Part shown: piece by piece, positions 17,081 through 25,201 of the stretch
Position numbering within the stretch: the stretch's first letter is position 1
Layout: every line of letters starts with the position of its first letter
The notes under the pieces: model-generated
Databases searched by the model: none
Seen by the model: the letters and a program-made list of their open reading frames with translations, nothing else
What the model was told of the DNA's origin: nothing
Translations under genes and position numbers: made by a program
Assembly (NCBI GenBank): GCA_027031485.1
Contig: JALVQI010000126.1
Span: 1-35,230, forward strand
Reading direction: 5' to 3'
Length of the DNA: 35,230 nt
Source of the DNA: Candidatus Aminicenantota bacterium
GTDB lineage: Bacteria > Acidobacteriota > Aminicenantia > JAMOAD01

Positions 17081-17096
17081 TTTTAAATTTTGTCAA
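17068..17096 (-). promoter_or_regulatory. Promoter of the catabolic cluster
   Basis: On the minus strand TTGACA (17096-17091, perfect -35), a 17-base spacer and TATATT (17073-17068, five of six). Six bases separate the -10 from the ATG of the regulator. The transcript would therefore start at or next to the start codon, giving a leaderless mRNA. Confidence 0.65.
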
Positions 17097-17179
17097 GAGG
17101 TTTTAAGAAGTTTTTTAAAATTTTTAATATAGCAGTATCATCAGCAATAACTTAAAAGTTTTGTTATAATTTTATAGAC

Positions 17180-17989
17180 TTATTTTTTAAGTAAAGAGAT
17201 TATCAGTGAAAAGATAAAAAGAATTGTGGCAAAGAGCACAATAGTTGCTCCTGGGGGCATATTTAAATAGTATGAGAGTATAATTCCTCCTATGGTTGAA
17301 AAAATTCCGAAAATTACTGATAAAAAGATATAGAATAAGTAATTTTTACTGAATTTTAGTGCTGAAAGTGCAGGAATAACTATTAATGCTGAAACAAGTA
17401 TTATCCCCACTATTTTAATTGATATTACAATCCCAAGACTGACTAAAGATATAAAAATATAATCATAGAGCTCAACAGGAATTCCTATAACTCTGGAAAA
17501 CTCAGGATCAAATGTTATATAGGTCATCTCTCTGTAAAATATGAGAATGAAGATTATAATAATAATGAAAGATCCAATTGAAAGATGGATGTCCGTTTTA
17601 TTCACAAGAAGAATGTCTCCGAAAAGGTATGATAAAAGATTGGGACTATAACCTTTGACAAAGGCAAGCAAAATTATACCCACAGACATCATTGCAGGGA
17701 AAAATACTCCTACGGCACTGTCCTCGCTTATATTGAATTTTCTCGAAGTAAAAGCTATTAAAAAACCCGTTAAAATACAAAAAATTAGAGCTGATATAAA
17801 AGGATCAATTCCAATTAAGATACCCAATGCAACTCCTCCGAAAGCCGAATGTGCAATCCCTGTTCCTATGAATGACATTCTTCTTAAAACAATGAAAGTT
17901 CCTAAAACCGCAGTCAGTGTTCCTACAATTATCCCTGCAAATATGGCATTCTGGAAAAACGGTAATTTAATTAATTCAATCAGATTCAT
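17180..17989 (-). CDS. Metal ABC transporter permease (ZnuB/MntB/TroC family)
   Basis: A 269-residue polytopic membrane protein with eight or so hydrophobic segments and family motifs SFIGTGIAHSAFGGVALGIL (about 35-54) and GTGIAHS-like spacing. It forms the channel of a zinc/manganese/iron-type ABC importer. It overlaps the ATPase gene by 14 bases and is the last gene of this three-gene operon. The metal cannot be told from the permease. Confidence 0.92.
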   Translation of the reverse strand: MNLIELIKLPFFQNAIFAGIIVGTLTAVLGTFIVLRRMSFIGTGIAHSAFGGVALGILIGIDPFISALIFCILTGFLIAFTSRKFNISEDSAVGVFFPAMMSVGIILLAFVKGYSPNLLSYLFGDILLVNKTDIHLSIGSFIIIIIFILIFYREMTYITFDPEFSRVIGIPVELYDYIFISLVSLGIVISIKIVGIILVSALIVIPALSALKFSKNYLFYIFLSVIFGIFSTIGGIILSYYLNMPPGATIVLFATILFIFSLIISLLKK

Positions 17990-18767
17990 CTTTCTTATTA
18001 ATCTTTTTTACAACCATGTGTGGTATTTTCCCATGTCCAAACAACATATAATGTTTACCATAAAGACATTGAAGGTTTTCCTCTGTCAAAACTTCCTCAG
18101 GTTTACCGTGAACAGCTATATTTTTATTTAAACAGGCAACAGAGCTTACTATATCCGAAACTGCCATCGCATCATGTGTAACTAACAATATAGTCAGTTT
18201 AAACTCTTTATGAAGATTATTTAGCATTCCGTAAAGCCCCTCAGAGCTATTAACATCAAGCCCGGTTGTAGGCTCATCAAGAATAAGCAAAGAGGGTTCA
18301 TTGACAAGAGCTCTTCCTATTAAAACTCTCTGCTTTTGCCCTCCCGAAAGTTCTGAAAATAACTTATTTTTTACATCTTCCATTTTGAAAAATTCAATAA
18401 TTTCTCTAACTTTTATTTCATCCTCTTGTTTAAAGTATTTTAAAACTCCAAGTCGAGGATATCTACCCATTTTCAAAATATCTATAACTCTCAGCGGGAT
18501 TGAAGCATTTTCCTTGATATATTGCGGAACATATCCGATTAACCTCCTATCAATTTTACTCGGCGAATTACCAAAGATTTTTATTTTACCTTTTACCGGT
18601 TTTAAAATCCCCAAAATTGTTTTTAGCAAAGTTGTTTTTCCCGCTCCGTTGGGGCCCAATATTGCAACAAAATCCCCTTTTTTTATTTTTAAATTAATAC
18701 CGGAAAGAGCAATTTCTTCTTTATATTTAACTTCCAAATTTTCAATTTCAAGGATATATTCACTCAT
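17976..18767 (-). CDS. Metal ABC transporter ATP-binding protein (ZnuC-type)
   Basis: A 263-residue ABC ATPase with Walker A GPNGAGKTT (near 38-46), a Q-loop around GYVPQYI, signature LSGGQKQRVLIGRAL and Walker B LLILDEPTTGLD followed by the switch His (LLVTHD). It energises uptake through the neighbouring permease. The stop/start overlap with the binding-protein gene is four bases (ATGA type), and the permease overlap is 14 bases. This strongly supports one operon and one complex. Confidence 0.93.
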   Translation of the reverse strand: MSEYILEIENLEVKYKEEIALSGINLKIKKGDFVAILGPNGAGKTTLLKTILGILKPVKGKIKIFGNSPSKIDRRLIGYVPQYIKENASIPLRVIDILKMGRYPRLGVLKYFKQEDEIKVREIIEFFKMEDVKNKLFSELSGGQKQRVLIGRALVNEPSLLILDEPTTGLDVNSSEGLYGMLNNLHKEFKLTILLVTHDAMAVSDIVSSVACLNKNIAVHGKPEEVLTEENLQCLYGKHYMLFGHGKIPHMVVKKINKKDESD

Positions 18768-19618
18768 TTTAAACTGTCCATCAGCTTTTTAGCATTTATT
18801 CTTATTAAATCTTCGTATGTATTCATGTTTTTTGAAAATCCCAGAGGATCAAGAATTATAACTTTAATATTAGCTGATTTAGCTATCATATTTACCCATT
18901 TTTCTGAAACACCAGGTTCCCCTATAATTACCTTACCTTTTTCTTTCCTTATTTTTCTTATAATCTCAACAACTCTTTTCGGAGACGGAGTTTCTCCCGG
19001 CTTCTTTTCTATTGTTTCTATAACCTTTATATTATAGTCTTTGAGAAAATAAGCCCATACGGGATGGTACATTACAACACCATTGTTTTTAAGCGAAATA
19101 AATTTTTCGGAAATTTCTTTATCAAGTGAGCTTAATCTTTTTATCAGAGCCTCACTGTTTTTTTCAAAAATTTCTTTTTTTCCAGGATAAATATTTATTA
19201 AAAATCTTTCAAGCTCCGGAATTATCTTAATCATAGCTTTTAAAGAAAGCCAAAGATGTGGATTTACTCTTTTATCTTTGCCTATGAAATTTTCAAAATA
19301 ATCGGATAGCCTGAAAACCCTATTGCTTTTTGAAAATCTATTTTCAACCTTACTGAGCCATTGCTCCAGCCCTGCTCCTACAATAATAAGGGCATCTGAA
19401 TTATTAAGATTCACAGCCTCTTTTATGGTTAATTGGAAAGTATGCGGTGAACTTCCGGGGGGAACTATCAAATGAACATCCACCGATTTACCTGTAATTT
19501 CTTTTGTAATAAGCTGTAATGGTTTTATTGAAACCGAAACTCTATTATAATTTTTTGCATAAGCCAAAGTAATAGAAAAAGCTAAAAATAAAATTATTAA
19601 ACAGGCAATTTTTTTCAT
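18764..19618 (-). CDS. Metal ABC transporter substrate-binding protein (ZnuA/TroA-like)
   Basis: A 284-residue periplasmic cluster-A1 binding protein with a signal peptide (1 to about 21). Metal ligands expected for the family are present: His59 (SSPHTFQ), His121 (NPHLWL), His185 (YHPVWAYF) and Asp257 (LDPLG). The His-rich loop typical of many ZnuA proteins is missing, so zinc or manganese are both possible. It is the first gene of the importer operon. The ATG has no Shine-Dalgarno and lies six bases after an extended -10 promoter, suggesting a leaderless transcript. Confidence 0.92.
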   Translation of the reverse strand: MKKIACLIILFLAFSITLAYAKNYNRVSVSIKPLQLITKEITGKSVDVHLIVPPGSSPHTFQLTIKEAVNLNNSDALIIVGAGLEQWLSKVENRFSKSNRVFRLSDYFENFIGKDKRVNPHLWLSLKAMIKIIPELERFLINIYPGKKEIFEKNSEALIKRLSSLDKEISEKFISLKNNGVVMYHPVWAYFLKDYNIKVIETIEKKPGETPSPKRVVEIIRKIRKEKGKVIIGEPGVSEKWVNMIAKSANIKVIILDPLGFSKNMNTYEDLIRINAKKLMDSLK

Positions 19619-19995
19619 AAATTAATTATATCATGAAAAAGAAAGTTCTAACATTTCCATTCTATTTTAAATTCTCAAAATTTTACACAAAATCTCTGAA
19701 CTTAGAAAAAATATTATTGCCGGAAAAAGAATTCCATACAAATTGCATACAAAAAGCAGAAATAAAAAAATCTATTGATTAAGATAAATTTTCTCAGTTA
19801 GCTCCCTTACCCCAACTCTCTAAAATATTTTATAAGAGGTGATATATAATTGTTCTTTATCTGAGTACGTATTACAACTCAAAACTTTCTTATTTTTTCG
19901 GGTTTAAGTAAGATAAAATTTTTAACAAGAATATTGCTTTAAGTTTTTTGAATCTTTGCTTGTGATATATTTTACAAATAAAAATTATATTTTTA
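19619..19995. other. Non-coding 377-bp region between dxs and the metal importer
   Basis: No convincing gene is seen. It contains the importer promoter at its left edge. At its right edge, touching the dxs stop, is an A+T-only inverted repeat (19979-19995, TAAAAAT-TAT-ATTTTTA) that might aid termination. The middle is unstructured A+T-rich DNA. Confidence 0.6.
19625..19633 (-). promoter_or_regulatory. Extended -10 promoter of the metal importer operon
   Basis: On the minus strand TGATATAAT is a perfect -10 box with a TGn extension. No good -35 is present. Six bases separate it from the ATG of the binding-protein gene, so transcription should begin at the start codon. Confidence 0.5.
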
Positions 19996-21906
19996 TCAAG
20001 AAGGTTTTAAAAGGTCTCTTATTTTTCTTTTTCTTTTATTTATTATTCCTTTAACTTTATTCACAATACCATCTTTATCTATCCCATAGAGTTTGTGAAT
20101 CGTTTTTGTATCACCTTGAGGTAAAATTTCCTCGGGATAACCCAGAGAATAAACTTTTATCTTAAAACTTTTGTTTTCTCTAAAAAACAGATCAACTGAG
20201 GTTCCAAAACCTCCCTTTAAAACACCATCTTCCACAGTTAAAATCCACTTGTACTCTTTCTCAATTCTTTTTAAAAGCTCCTTATCAAGTGGTTTTATAA
20301 ATCTACTGTTTACAACTCCGACTTCAATACCTGCGTCTTTAAGTTCAAGTGCCGCTTCCATAGCAGGATAAACTCTATTCCCAACCGCTAAAATAATTCC
20401 ATCCTTTCCCTCTTTTATTAATTCCCATTTTCCTATAGGTATTTCCTCAAAAGTTTCTTTCAACGGAACACCATAACCTTGAGCTCTGGGGTATCTTATT
20501 GTTACTGGGTGTTCCTGTTTTAAAGCGGTAAAAACCATATTTTGAAGCTCTCTTTCATCCTTTGGAGCCATCATTATAATATTTGGCACAATATTTAAAT
20601 ATGAAATATCATAAATTCCCTGGTGAGTCGGACCATCACCGGAGACAGCCCCTGCTCTGTCAATACCAATGACAATAGGCAGATCCATCAAAGAAACATC
20701 GTGAATAATCTGATCATAAGCTCTCTGCAAAAAAGTGGAGTAAAGGGCGATAACAGGTCTTAAGCCACCCAAAGCTAACCCTACGGAAAATTCCACTCCA
20801 TGCTGTTCAGCAATTCCAACATCAAAATATCTGTCAGGATATTTTTCCTTGAACTTAATTAAACCTGTTCCCTCAGGCATAGCCGCGGTTATGGCAATTA
20901 CCTTTTCATCATTTTTTGCCAATTGAATAAGTGTGTCTGAAAAAACAGAAGAATAAGAGGGAGCTCCGTTTTTTTTCTTAAATTTTCCGGTTTTAATATC
21001 AAAAGGAGCAGATGAGTGAAACCAGTTTGCCTTCTCTTCCGCAGGTTTGTATCCTTTACCTTTCTCTGTCACTATATGGACGAGCACAGGCCTTGTGCAC
21101 TTTTTAACTCTATCAAAAACCTCTTCCATCTCTTCTATATTATGTCCATTAATCGGACCTATGTATCTTATCCCCAATTCTTCGAAAAATGAACCGGGAA
21201 CCATTAATTTTTTTAACTTATCCTCAATATCATGGGCTAATTCAACCATCTTTTTCCCAACAGCCGGAATCAGTTCAACAACCGACCTTATCATTTCTTT
21301 GGTTTTCACATAGAATTGACCGGATTGTAAATAATCAAGATACTTTGATATTGCCCCGACATTGGGAGAAATGCTCATCTTATTATCATTTAAAACTATA
21401 ATAATTCTTCTTTTTAAATGCCCTATCTGGTTCAAAGCTTCAAGGGCAATACCGCCGGTAAGTGAACCGTCACCTACAATAGCCACCACATGATGCTTTT
21501 CACCTTTTTGATCTCTTGCAATTACCATTCCCAATGCCGCAGAAAGAGCTGTGGATGCATGTCCTGTATTTAAAACATCATATTCACTCTCATCTCTATT
21601 GGGAAAACCCGATATTCCTTTGTACTGTCTTATTGTATGAAAAAGCTCTCTTCTTCCCGTTATTAACTTATGTGGATAAATCTGGTGACCAACATCCCAT
21701 AAAAGTTTATCTTCCGGAGTGTTAAATGATCTGTGTAATGCCAGAGTAAGTTCTACGGAGCCGAGATTTGAGGAAAGATGTCCCCCTGTTTTTGAAACCA
21801 CATTTATAATTTCTTCCCTTATCTCAGAGGCTAATTTTTTAAGTTCATTTTCATTAAGTTTTCTTACATCGGCAGGGGAATTGATTTTATTTAGTATTTC
21901 ATACAT
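19996..21906 (-). CDS. dxs: 1-deoxy-D-xylulose-5-phosphate synthase
   Basis: A 636-residue thiamine-diphosphate enzyme that joins pyruvate and glyceraldehyde 3-phosphate, the first step of the MEP isoprenoid pathway. Visible are GHQIYPHKLITGR (73-85), the ThDP/Mg motif GDGSLTGG...NDN (145-175), His297 in NWFHSSAPFD, catalytic Glu367 in GIAEQHG and DRAGAVSGDGPTHQG (416-430). Most relatives have His-His rather than His-Gln at the end of that last motif, a small difference. Full length for the family. It overlaps ispA by eight bases and follows xseAB, a gene order common in bacteria. Confidence 0.97.
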   Translation of the reverse strand: MYEILNKINSPADVRKLNENELKKLASEIREEIINVVSKTGGHLSSNLGSVELTLALHRSFNTPEDKLLWDVGHQIYPHKLITGRRELFHTIRQYKGISGFPNRDESEYDVLNTGHASTALSAALGMVIARDQKGEKHHVVAIVGDGSLTGGIALEALNQIGHLKRRIIIVLNDNKMSISPNVGAISKYLDYLQSGQFYVKTKEMIRSVVELIPAVGKKMVELAHDIEDKLKKLMVPGSFFEELGIRYIGPINGHNIEEMEEVFDRVKKCTRPVLVHIVTEKGKGYKPAEEKANWFHSSAPFDIKTGKFKKKNGAPSYSSVFSDTLIQLAKNDEKVIAITAAMPEGTGLIKFKEKYPDRYFDVGIAEQHGVEFSVGLALGGLRPVIALYSTFLQRAYDQIIHDVSLMDLPIVIGIDRAGAVSGDGPTHQGIYDISYLNIVPNIIMMAPKDERELQNMVFTALKQEHPVTIRYPRAQGYGVPLKETFEEIPIGKWELIKEGKDGIILAVGNRVYPAMEAALELKDAGIEVGVVNSRFIKPLDKELLKRIEKEYKWILTVEDGVLKGGFGTSVDLFFRENKSFKIKVYSLGYPEEILPQGDTKTIHKLYGIDKDGIVNKVKGIINKRKRKIRDLLKPS

Positions 21907-22723
21907 TTTTCTCTCTCCAGATTATTTTTAAAATTTCTCTGAATGGAAATTTTAAAAGCCTATAATTATGAATCATTTTTAAAGTTTTTTCAACAAAATT
22001 TTTCCTTTTTTTCAACAACTCCTCTTCCGAATAAATATTTACGGAATTATAACTTTTCTCTCCTATATCATCTAAATCATCATTAATCTGGTAAACAATC
22101 CCGATATTTTCTCCTATTGAATAAAATTCCTTTAGTTGAGTTTCCTCCATTCCCTTTAAAACCCCTGCTCCTTCAAAAACAGATCCGAATAGTGCTCCTG
22201 TCTTTCTTTTAAAAATCTCAAATGGTTCTATGGGCTTACCATTCTCAGCTTCAATTTCAAGAGCCTGCCCCCCTGCAATTCCATTTACTCCCCATGCTTT
22301 GTTTAATAATGAGATTAATAAAGTCTTTTTTTTAATCGGATATTTACTTTCTAAAATAATATCAGAGGCAAAGCTTACCATCGCATCACCGGAAAGAAGT
22401 GCAACAGCTGAATTAAATTTTTTATGAACCGATGGTTTTCCTCTTCTAAAATCATCATCATCCATAATTGGTAAATCATCATGAATCAAGGAAGCAGTAT
22501 GAAGAATCTCAACAGAAGCTGCAAAAGGTAACAAATCCTCTTCAACTTCAAGAATTTCTCCCAGGGAAAAAAGTAAAATTGGTCTTAATCTTTTACCCCC
22601 GCTAAAAATTGAATATTCAATTGCTTTGACAATCTCTCCTTTACCAAGTGTTTTTACTTTTGCTTTCAGAAAAGAATCTAATATTTTTTTACTCTCTTTA
22701 AAGTAATTTTGTATGCTATTCAT
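21899..22723 (-). CDS. ispA: Polyprenyl (farnesyl/geranylgeranyl) diphosphate synthase
   Basis: A 274-residue trans-isoprenyl synthase. The first Asp-rich motif lies in LIHDDLPIMDDDDFRRGKP, with the two-residue insertion of bacterial farnesyl diphosphate synthases. The second is YQINDDLDDIG. GGKRLRPILLFSLGE binds the homoallylic diphosphate. It makes allylic chains from the C5 units supplied through Dxs, its downstream neighbour, overlapping by eight bases. The chain length is inferred from the family. The protein is slightly shorter than typical (about 290-300), mostly at the C-terminus. Confidence 0.92.
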   Translation of the reverse strand: MNSIQNYFKESKKILDSFLKAKVKTLGKGEIVKAIEYSIFSGGKRLRPILLFSLGEILEVEEDLLPFAASVEILHTASLIHDDLPIMDDDDFRRGKPSVHKKFNSAVALLSGDAMVSFASDIILESKYPIKKKTLLISLLNKAWGVNGIAGGQALEIEAENGKPIEPFEIFKRKTGALFGSVFEGAGVLKGMEETQLKEFYSIGENIGIVYQINDDLDDIGEKSYNSVNIYSEEELLKKRKNFVEKTLKMIHNYRLLKFPFREILKIIWREKNV

Positions 22724-22728
22724 AATTT

Positions 22729-22968
22729 TTAACTCTCATCCATTTCTCTATAAAATTCCTCTTTTTTAATATTCCCGCTCTCATCTTTTAAAAGGATTTC
22801 AACCTTATGTTCTATGGAATCAAGCTCTTTTTTGAGAATTTTAGAGATCTTCATACCCTTTTCAAAAAGTTCAAGTGATTCCTGGAGAGTTAAATTCCCG
22901 CTCTCCATTTTTCCTACAATTTCTTCAAGCTCCTTAAAAAGCTTTTCAAAATCAATTTTTTCACTCAT
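22729..22968 (-). CDS. xseB: Exodeoxyribonuclease VII small subunit
   Basis: A 79-residue, highly charged helical protein. It has the family core FEKLFKELEEIVGKMESGNL and LQESLELFEKGMKISK. It forms multi-subunit exonuclease VII with XseA, degrading single-stranded DNA from both ends. It overlaps xseA by eight bases and sits six bases from ispA. Confidence 0.93.
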   Translation of the reverse strand: MSEKIDFEKLFKELEEIVGKMESGNLTLQESLELFEKGMKISKILKKELDSIEHKVEILLKDESGNIKKEEFYREMDES

Positions 22969-24382
22969 TTTCTCCCTCTTTTTTTAATATTTCCGAAATT
23001 AATTTTCCTCTATATAAAATTATATTTATTTTATCCCCTATTTCAGTCTCATTTGAGGATCTTATTATTTTATTTTCTTTCAAAACTATTGAATAGCCAC
23101 GCTCCAAAACTTTTTTGTGGGATAAAGAGTTTAATTTATCATTCAGATTTTTCCATTTGAACATTTTTTCATCAAGAGTTCTTTTTATTAAATTGAAAAG
23201 CTCTCTTGAATCTTTATCAAGCATGTGCTTATATTCCTCAATTTTTTTTAAAATATCAGCACTTATTCTTTTTTTGTAAAGCTCAACTGCTCCCCTCCTC
23301 TCTTCAATTCTTTTCAAAGGATGAAGATTTGAGATTTTTGTAGAAAGTCTCCATAGTCTCTCTTTTTTATTTTTTATATGCTTCAAAAATAAGGAATTCA
23401 GTCTATTAAAAAGTTCGTCAATTTCAAATTGTTTTCTTTGAACTCCTATTTGAAAAGATGAAAAGACCTTGTGCTTTATTAATCTATTTAAATTATTTTT
23501 ATAAGTTTCCATTTTGTACTTCATAAAATTAGTAATTGAATTTGTAAGCGAAGCGATTCTATCCTCTAAAACATCCCTTCTTTCCACCACAAGTTCAGCC
23601 GCAGCTGAAGGAGTGGAAGCACGGAGATCAGCTACAAAATCTGAAATAGTGAAATCTATTTCATGCCCGACTGCTGAGATTATAGGAATCTTGGACTCAA
23701 ATATTGCACGGGCCACTATTTCCTCATTAAATGCCCAGAGATCTTCAATTGAACCTCCTCCCCTACCAATGATTATCGCATCAAGATCCCCTACTTTATT
23801 CAACTCTCTGATTCCCTCCGCTATACTCTCTGCAGCACCTTCTCCCTGAACCTTAGCAGGATATATGAGAATATATAAACCAGCATACCTCCTCTTGATT
23901 ATTCTTAAAATATCTATTATGGCTGCACCATGAGGTGAGGTAACAACTCCGATTCTTTTAGGTAAAAACGGAAGCTTTTTTTTATATTTCTGATCAAAAA
24001 GACCTTCCTTTTGTAGTTTTTTTTTCAACTCTTCAAATTTAATCTGAAGCTCTCCAACTCCATATTTTTTAATCTCTTTCACTATAAGCTGAAGATCGCC
24101 TCTTTTTTCATACACAGAAACCATTCCGCGAGCTATTATCTGCTCCCCGTCTTTAAATTTCATCTTTAATTTGGAGGCATAGGACTTAAACATTACACAT
24201 TTAAGTTTTCCCCCTTCATCTTTTATATCAAAATATAGATGTCCTGAACTGTATTCCAAAAAGTTTGATATCTCTCCTTTGACACTGACATCAAAAAAAG
24301 TAAATTCAAGATTAGCTCTTATTATGGAGTTAATCTCCGAGACACTGAAGATCTTATCTTCTTTTACTCCCTCTCTCTCCAT
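22961..24382 (-). CDS. xseA: Exodeoxyribonuclease VII large subunit
   Basis: A 473-residue protein. An N-terminal OB-fold (about 10-110: FSVSEINSIIRANLEFTF...GEISNF...SGHLYFDIKDEGGKLKCVMF) binds single-stranded DNA. The nuclease domain contains RIGVVTSPHGAAIIDIL, DAIIIGRGGGSIEDLWAFNEE and SAVGHEIDFTISDFVADLRASTPSAAAEL, all hallmarks of the family. Coiled-coil regions follow (about 260-420), and the C-terminus contains LERGYSIV. It overlaps the YmdB gene by 19 bases. Confidence 0.96.
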   Translation of the reverse strand: MEREGVKEDKIFSVSEINSIIRANLEFTFFDVSVKGEISNFLEYSSGHLYFDIKDEGGKLKCVMFKSYASKLKMKFKDGEQIIARGMVSVYEKRGDLQLIVKEIKKYGVGELQIKFEELKKKLQKEGLFDQKYKKKLPFLPKRIGVVTSPHGAAIIDILRIIKRRYAGLYILIYPAKVQGEGAAESIAEGIRELNKVGDLDAIIIGRGGGSIEDLWAFNEEIVARAIFESKIPIISAVGHEIDFTISDFVADLRASTPSAAAELVVERRDVLEDRIASLTNSITNFMKYKMETYKNNLNRLIKHKVFSSFQIGVQRKQFEIDELFNRLNSLFLKHIKNKKERLWRLSTKISNLHPLKRIEERRGAVELYKKRISADILKKIEEYKHMLDKDSRELFNLIKRTLDEKMFKWKNLNDKLNSLSHKKVLERGYSIVLKENKIIRSSNETEIGDKINIILYRGKLISEILKKEGENE

Positions 24383-25179
24383 ATTCTCTCAATATTTAAT
24401 GCTTTTCCACTATTTTTATCAATATCCACAATTACACCATTTAAAAGCAATGCCCCTTTGGCAACTTCAAATCTCTTAGGCATTAGTTTTAAAAAGCGTT
24501 CAATTGCAATTTCTTTTTTCATTCCTATTACTGAGTCTCTCGCTCCGCACATACCTAAATCCGTTATATAAGCTGTGCCTGACGGTAATATTCTTGAATC
24601 AGCTGTTTGAACATGGGTATGTGTTCCTGCGATTAGAGAAACTTTCCCATCAAAATACCATCCAAGGGCAACTTTTTCAGATGTTATCTCAGCATGAAAG
24701 TCAATTATAATAATACTAATTCCATCTTTTTTTAATTTTTCTATAATTCTCTCCCCTATTACAAATGGGGAATCTACTTCAGATAAAAATTTTCTTCCCT
24801 GTAAATTAATGATACCTATCCTGACATCATCTCTTGTTAAAATAGTATATCCTCTACCCGGAACTCCTTCCGGATAGTTTGCGGGTCTAAGAATACGAGG
24901 ATCCCTTTTTATAAGATCCAAACCCTCTTTTTTATCCCATATATGATTTCCGGATGTGAAAAAATCTATACCGGCATTGAACATTTCTTTAATCGTTTTT
25001 TCACTGATACCAAAACCACCGGCGAGGTTTTCGCAATTTGCTCCGATTAAATCCGGTTTTTTCTCATCTTTCAATTGAGGAAGAATTTCTCTTATAGCCT
25101 GTCTGCCTGTTTTTCCTACTATATCACCAAATAAAAGTATCCTGAAACTATTTTCATTTTCTTTATTTAAAGTCATCAA
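24364..25179 (-). CDS. ymdB: YmdB-type calcineurin-like metallophosphoesterase
   Basis: A 271-residue cytoplasmic enzyme of the family whose Bacillus member YmdB is a 2',3'-cyclic nucleotide phosphodiesterase. Metal-binding motifs are visible: FGDIVG, ANCENLAGGFG, SGNHIWD, DFHAEITSEK and GTHTHVQTAD. The predicted start is TTG followed at once by ATG (25179-25174), and the second is the likelier initiator. A GGAAGTGA stretch lies about six bases upstream. It is the gene before xseA and overlaps it, in an operon with nucleic-acid and isoprenoid genes. Confidence 0.93.
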   Translation of the reverse strand: MMTLNKENENSFRILLFGDIVGKTGRQAIREILPQLKDEKKPDLIGANCENLAGGFGISEKTIKEMFNAGIDFFTSGNHIWDKKEGLDLIKRDPRILRPANYPEGVPGRGYTILTRDDVRIGIINLQGRKFLSEVDSPFVIGERIIEKLKKDGISIIIIDFHAEITSEKVALGWYFDGKVSLIAGTHTHVQTADSRILPSGTAYITDLGMCGARDSVIGMKKEIAIERFLKLMPKRFEVAKGALLLNGVIVDIDKNSGKALNIERIWRERE

Positions 25180-25201
25180 ATCACTTCCTTCTGAATAAGA
25201 A

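Noticed and set aside
17655-18131. Plus-strand frame of 158 codons opposite the metal permease/ATPase genes
   Set aside because: The minus strand is clearly coding here (ZnuB/ZnuC motifs, overlaps). This frame has no family features.
19643-19659. GAAA...TTTC partial dyad upstream of the metal-importer promoter, as a possible Zur/MntR site
   Set aside because: Only the outer four bases are symmetric. No metal-regulator box could be recognised.
19979-19995. TAAAAAT-TAT-ATTTTTA inverted repeat directly after dxs
   Set aside because: It has no G/C pairs and no clear T tract context, so I do not call it a terminator.
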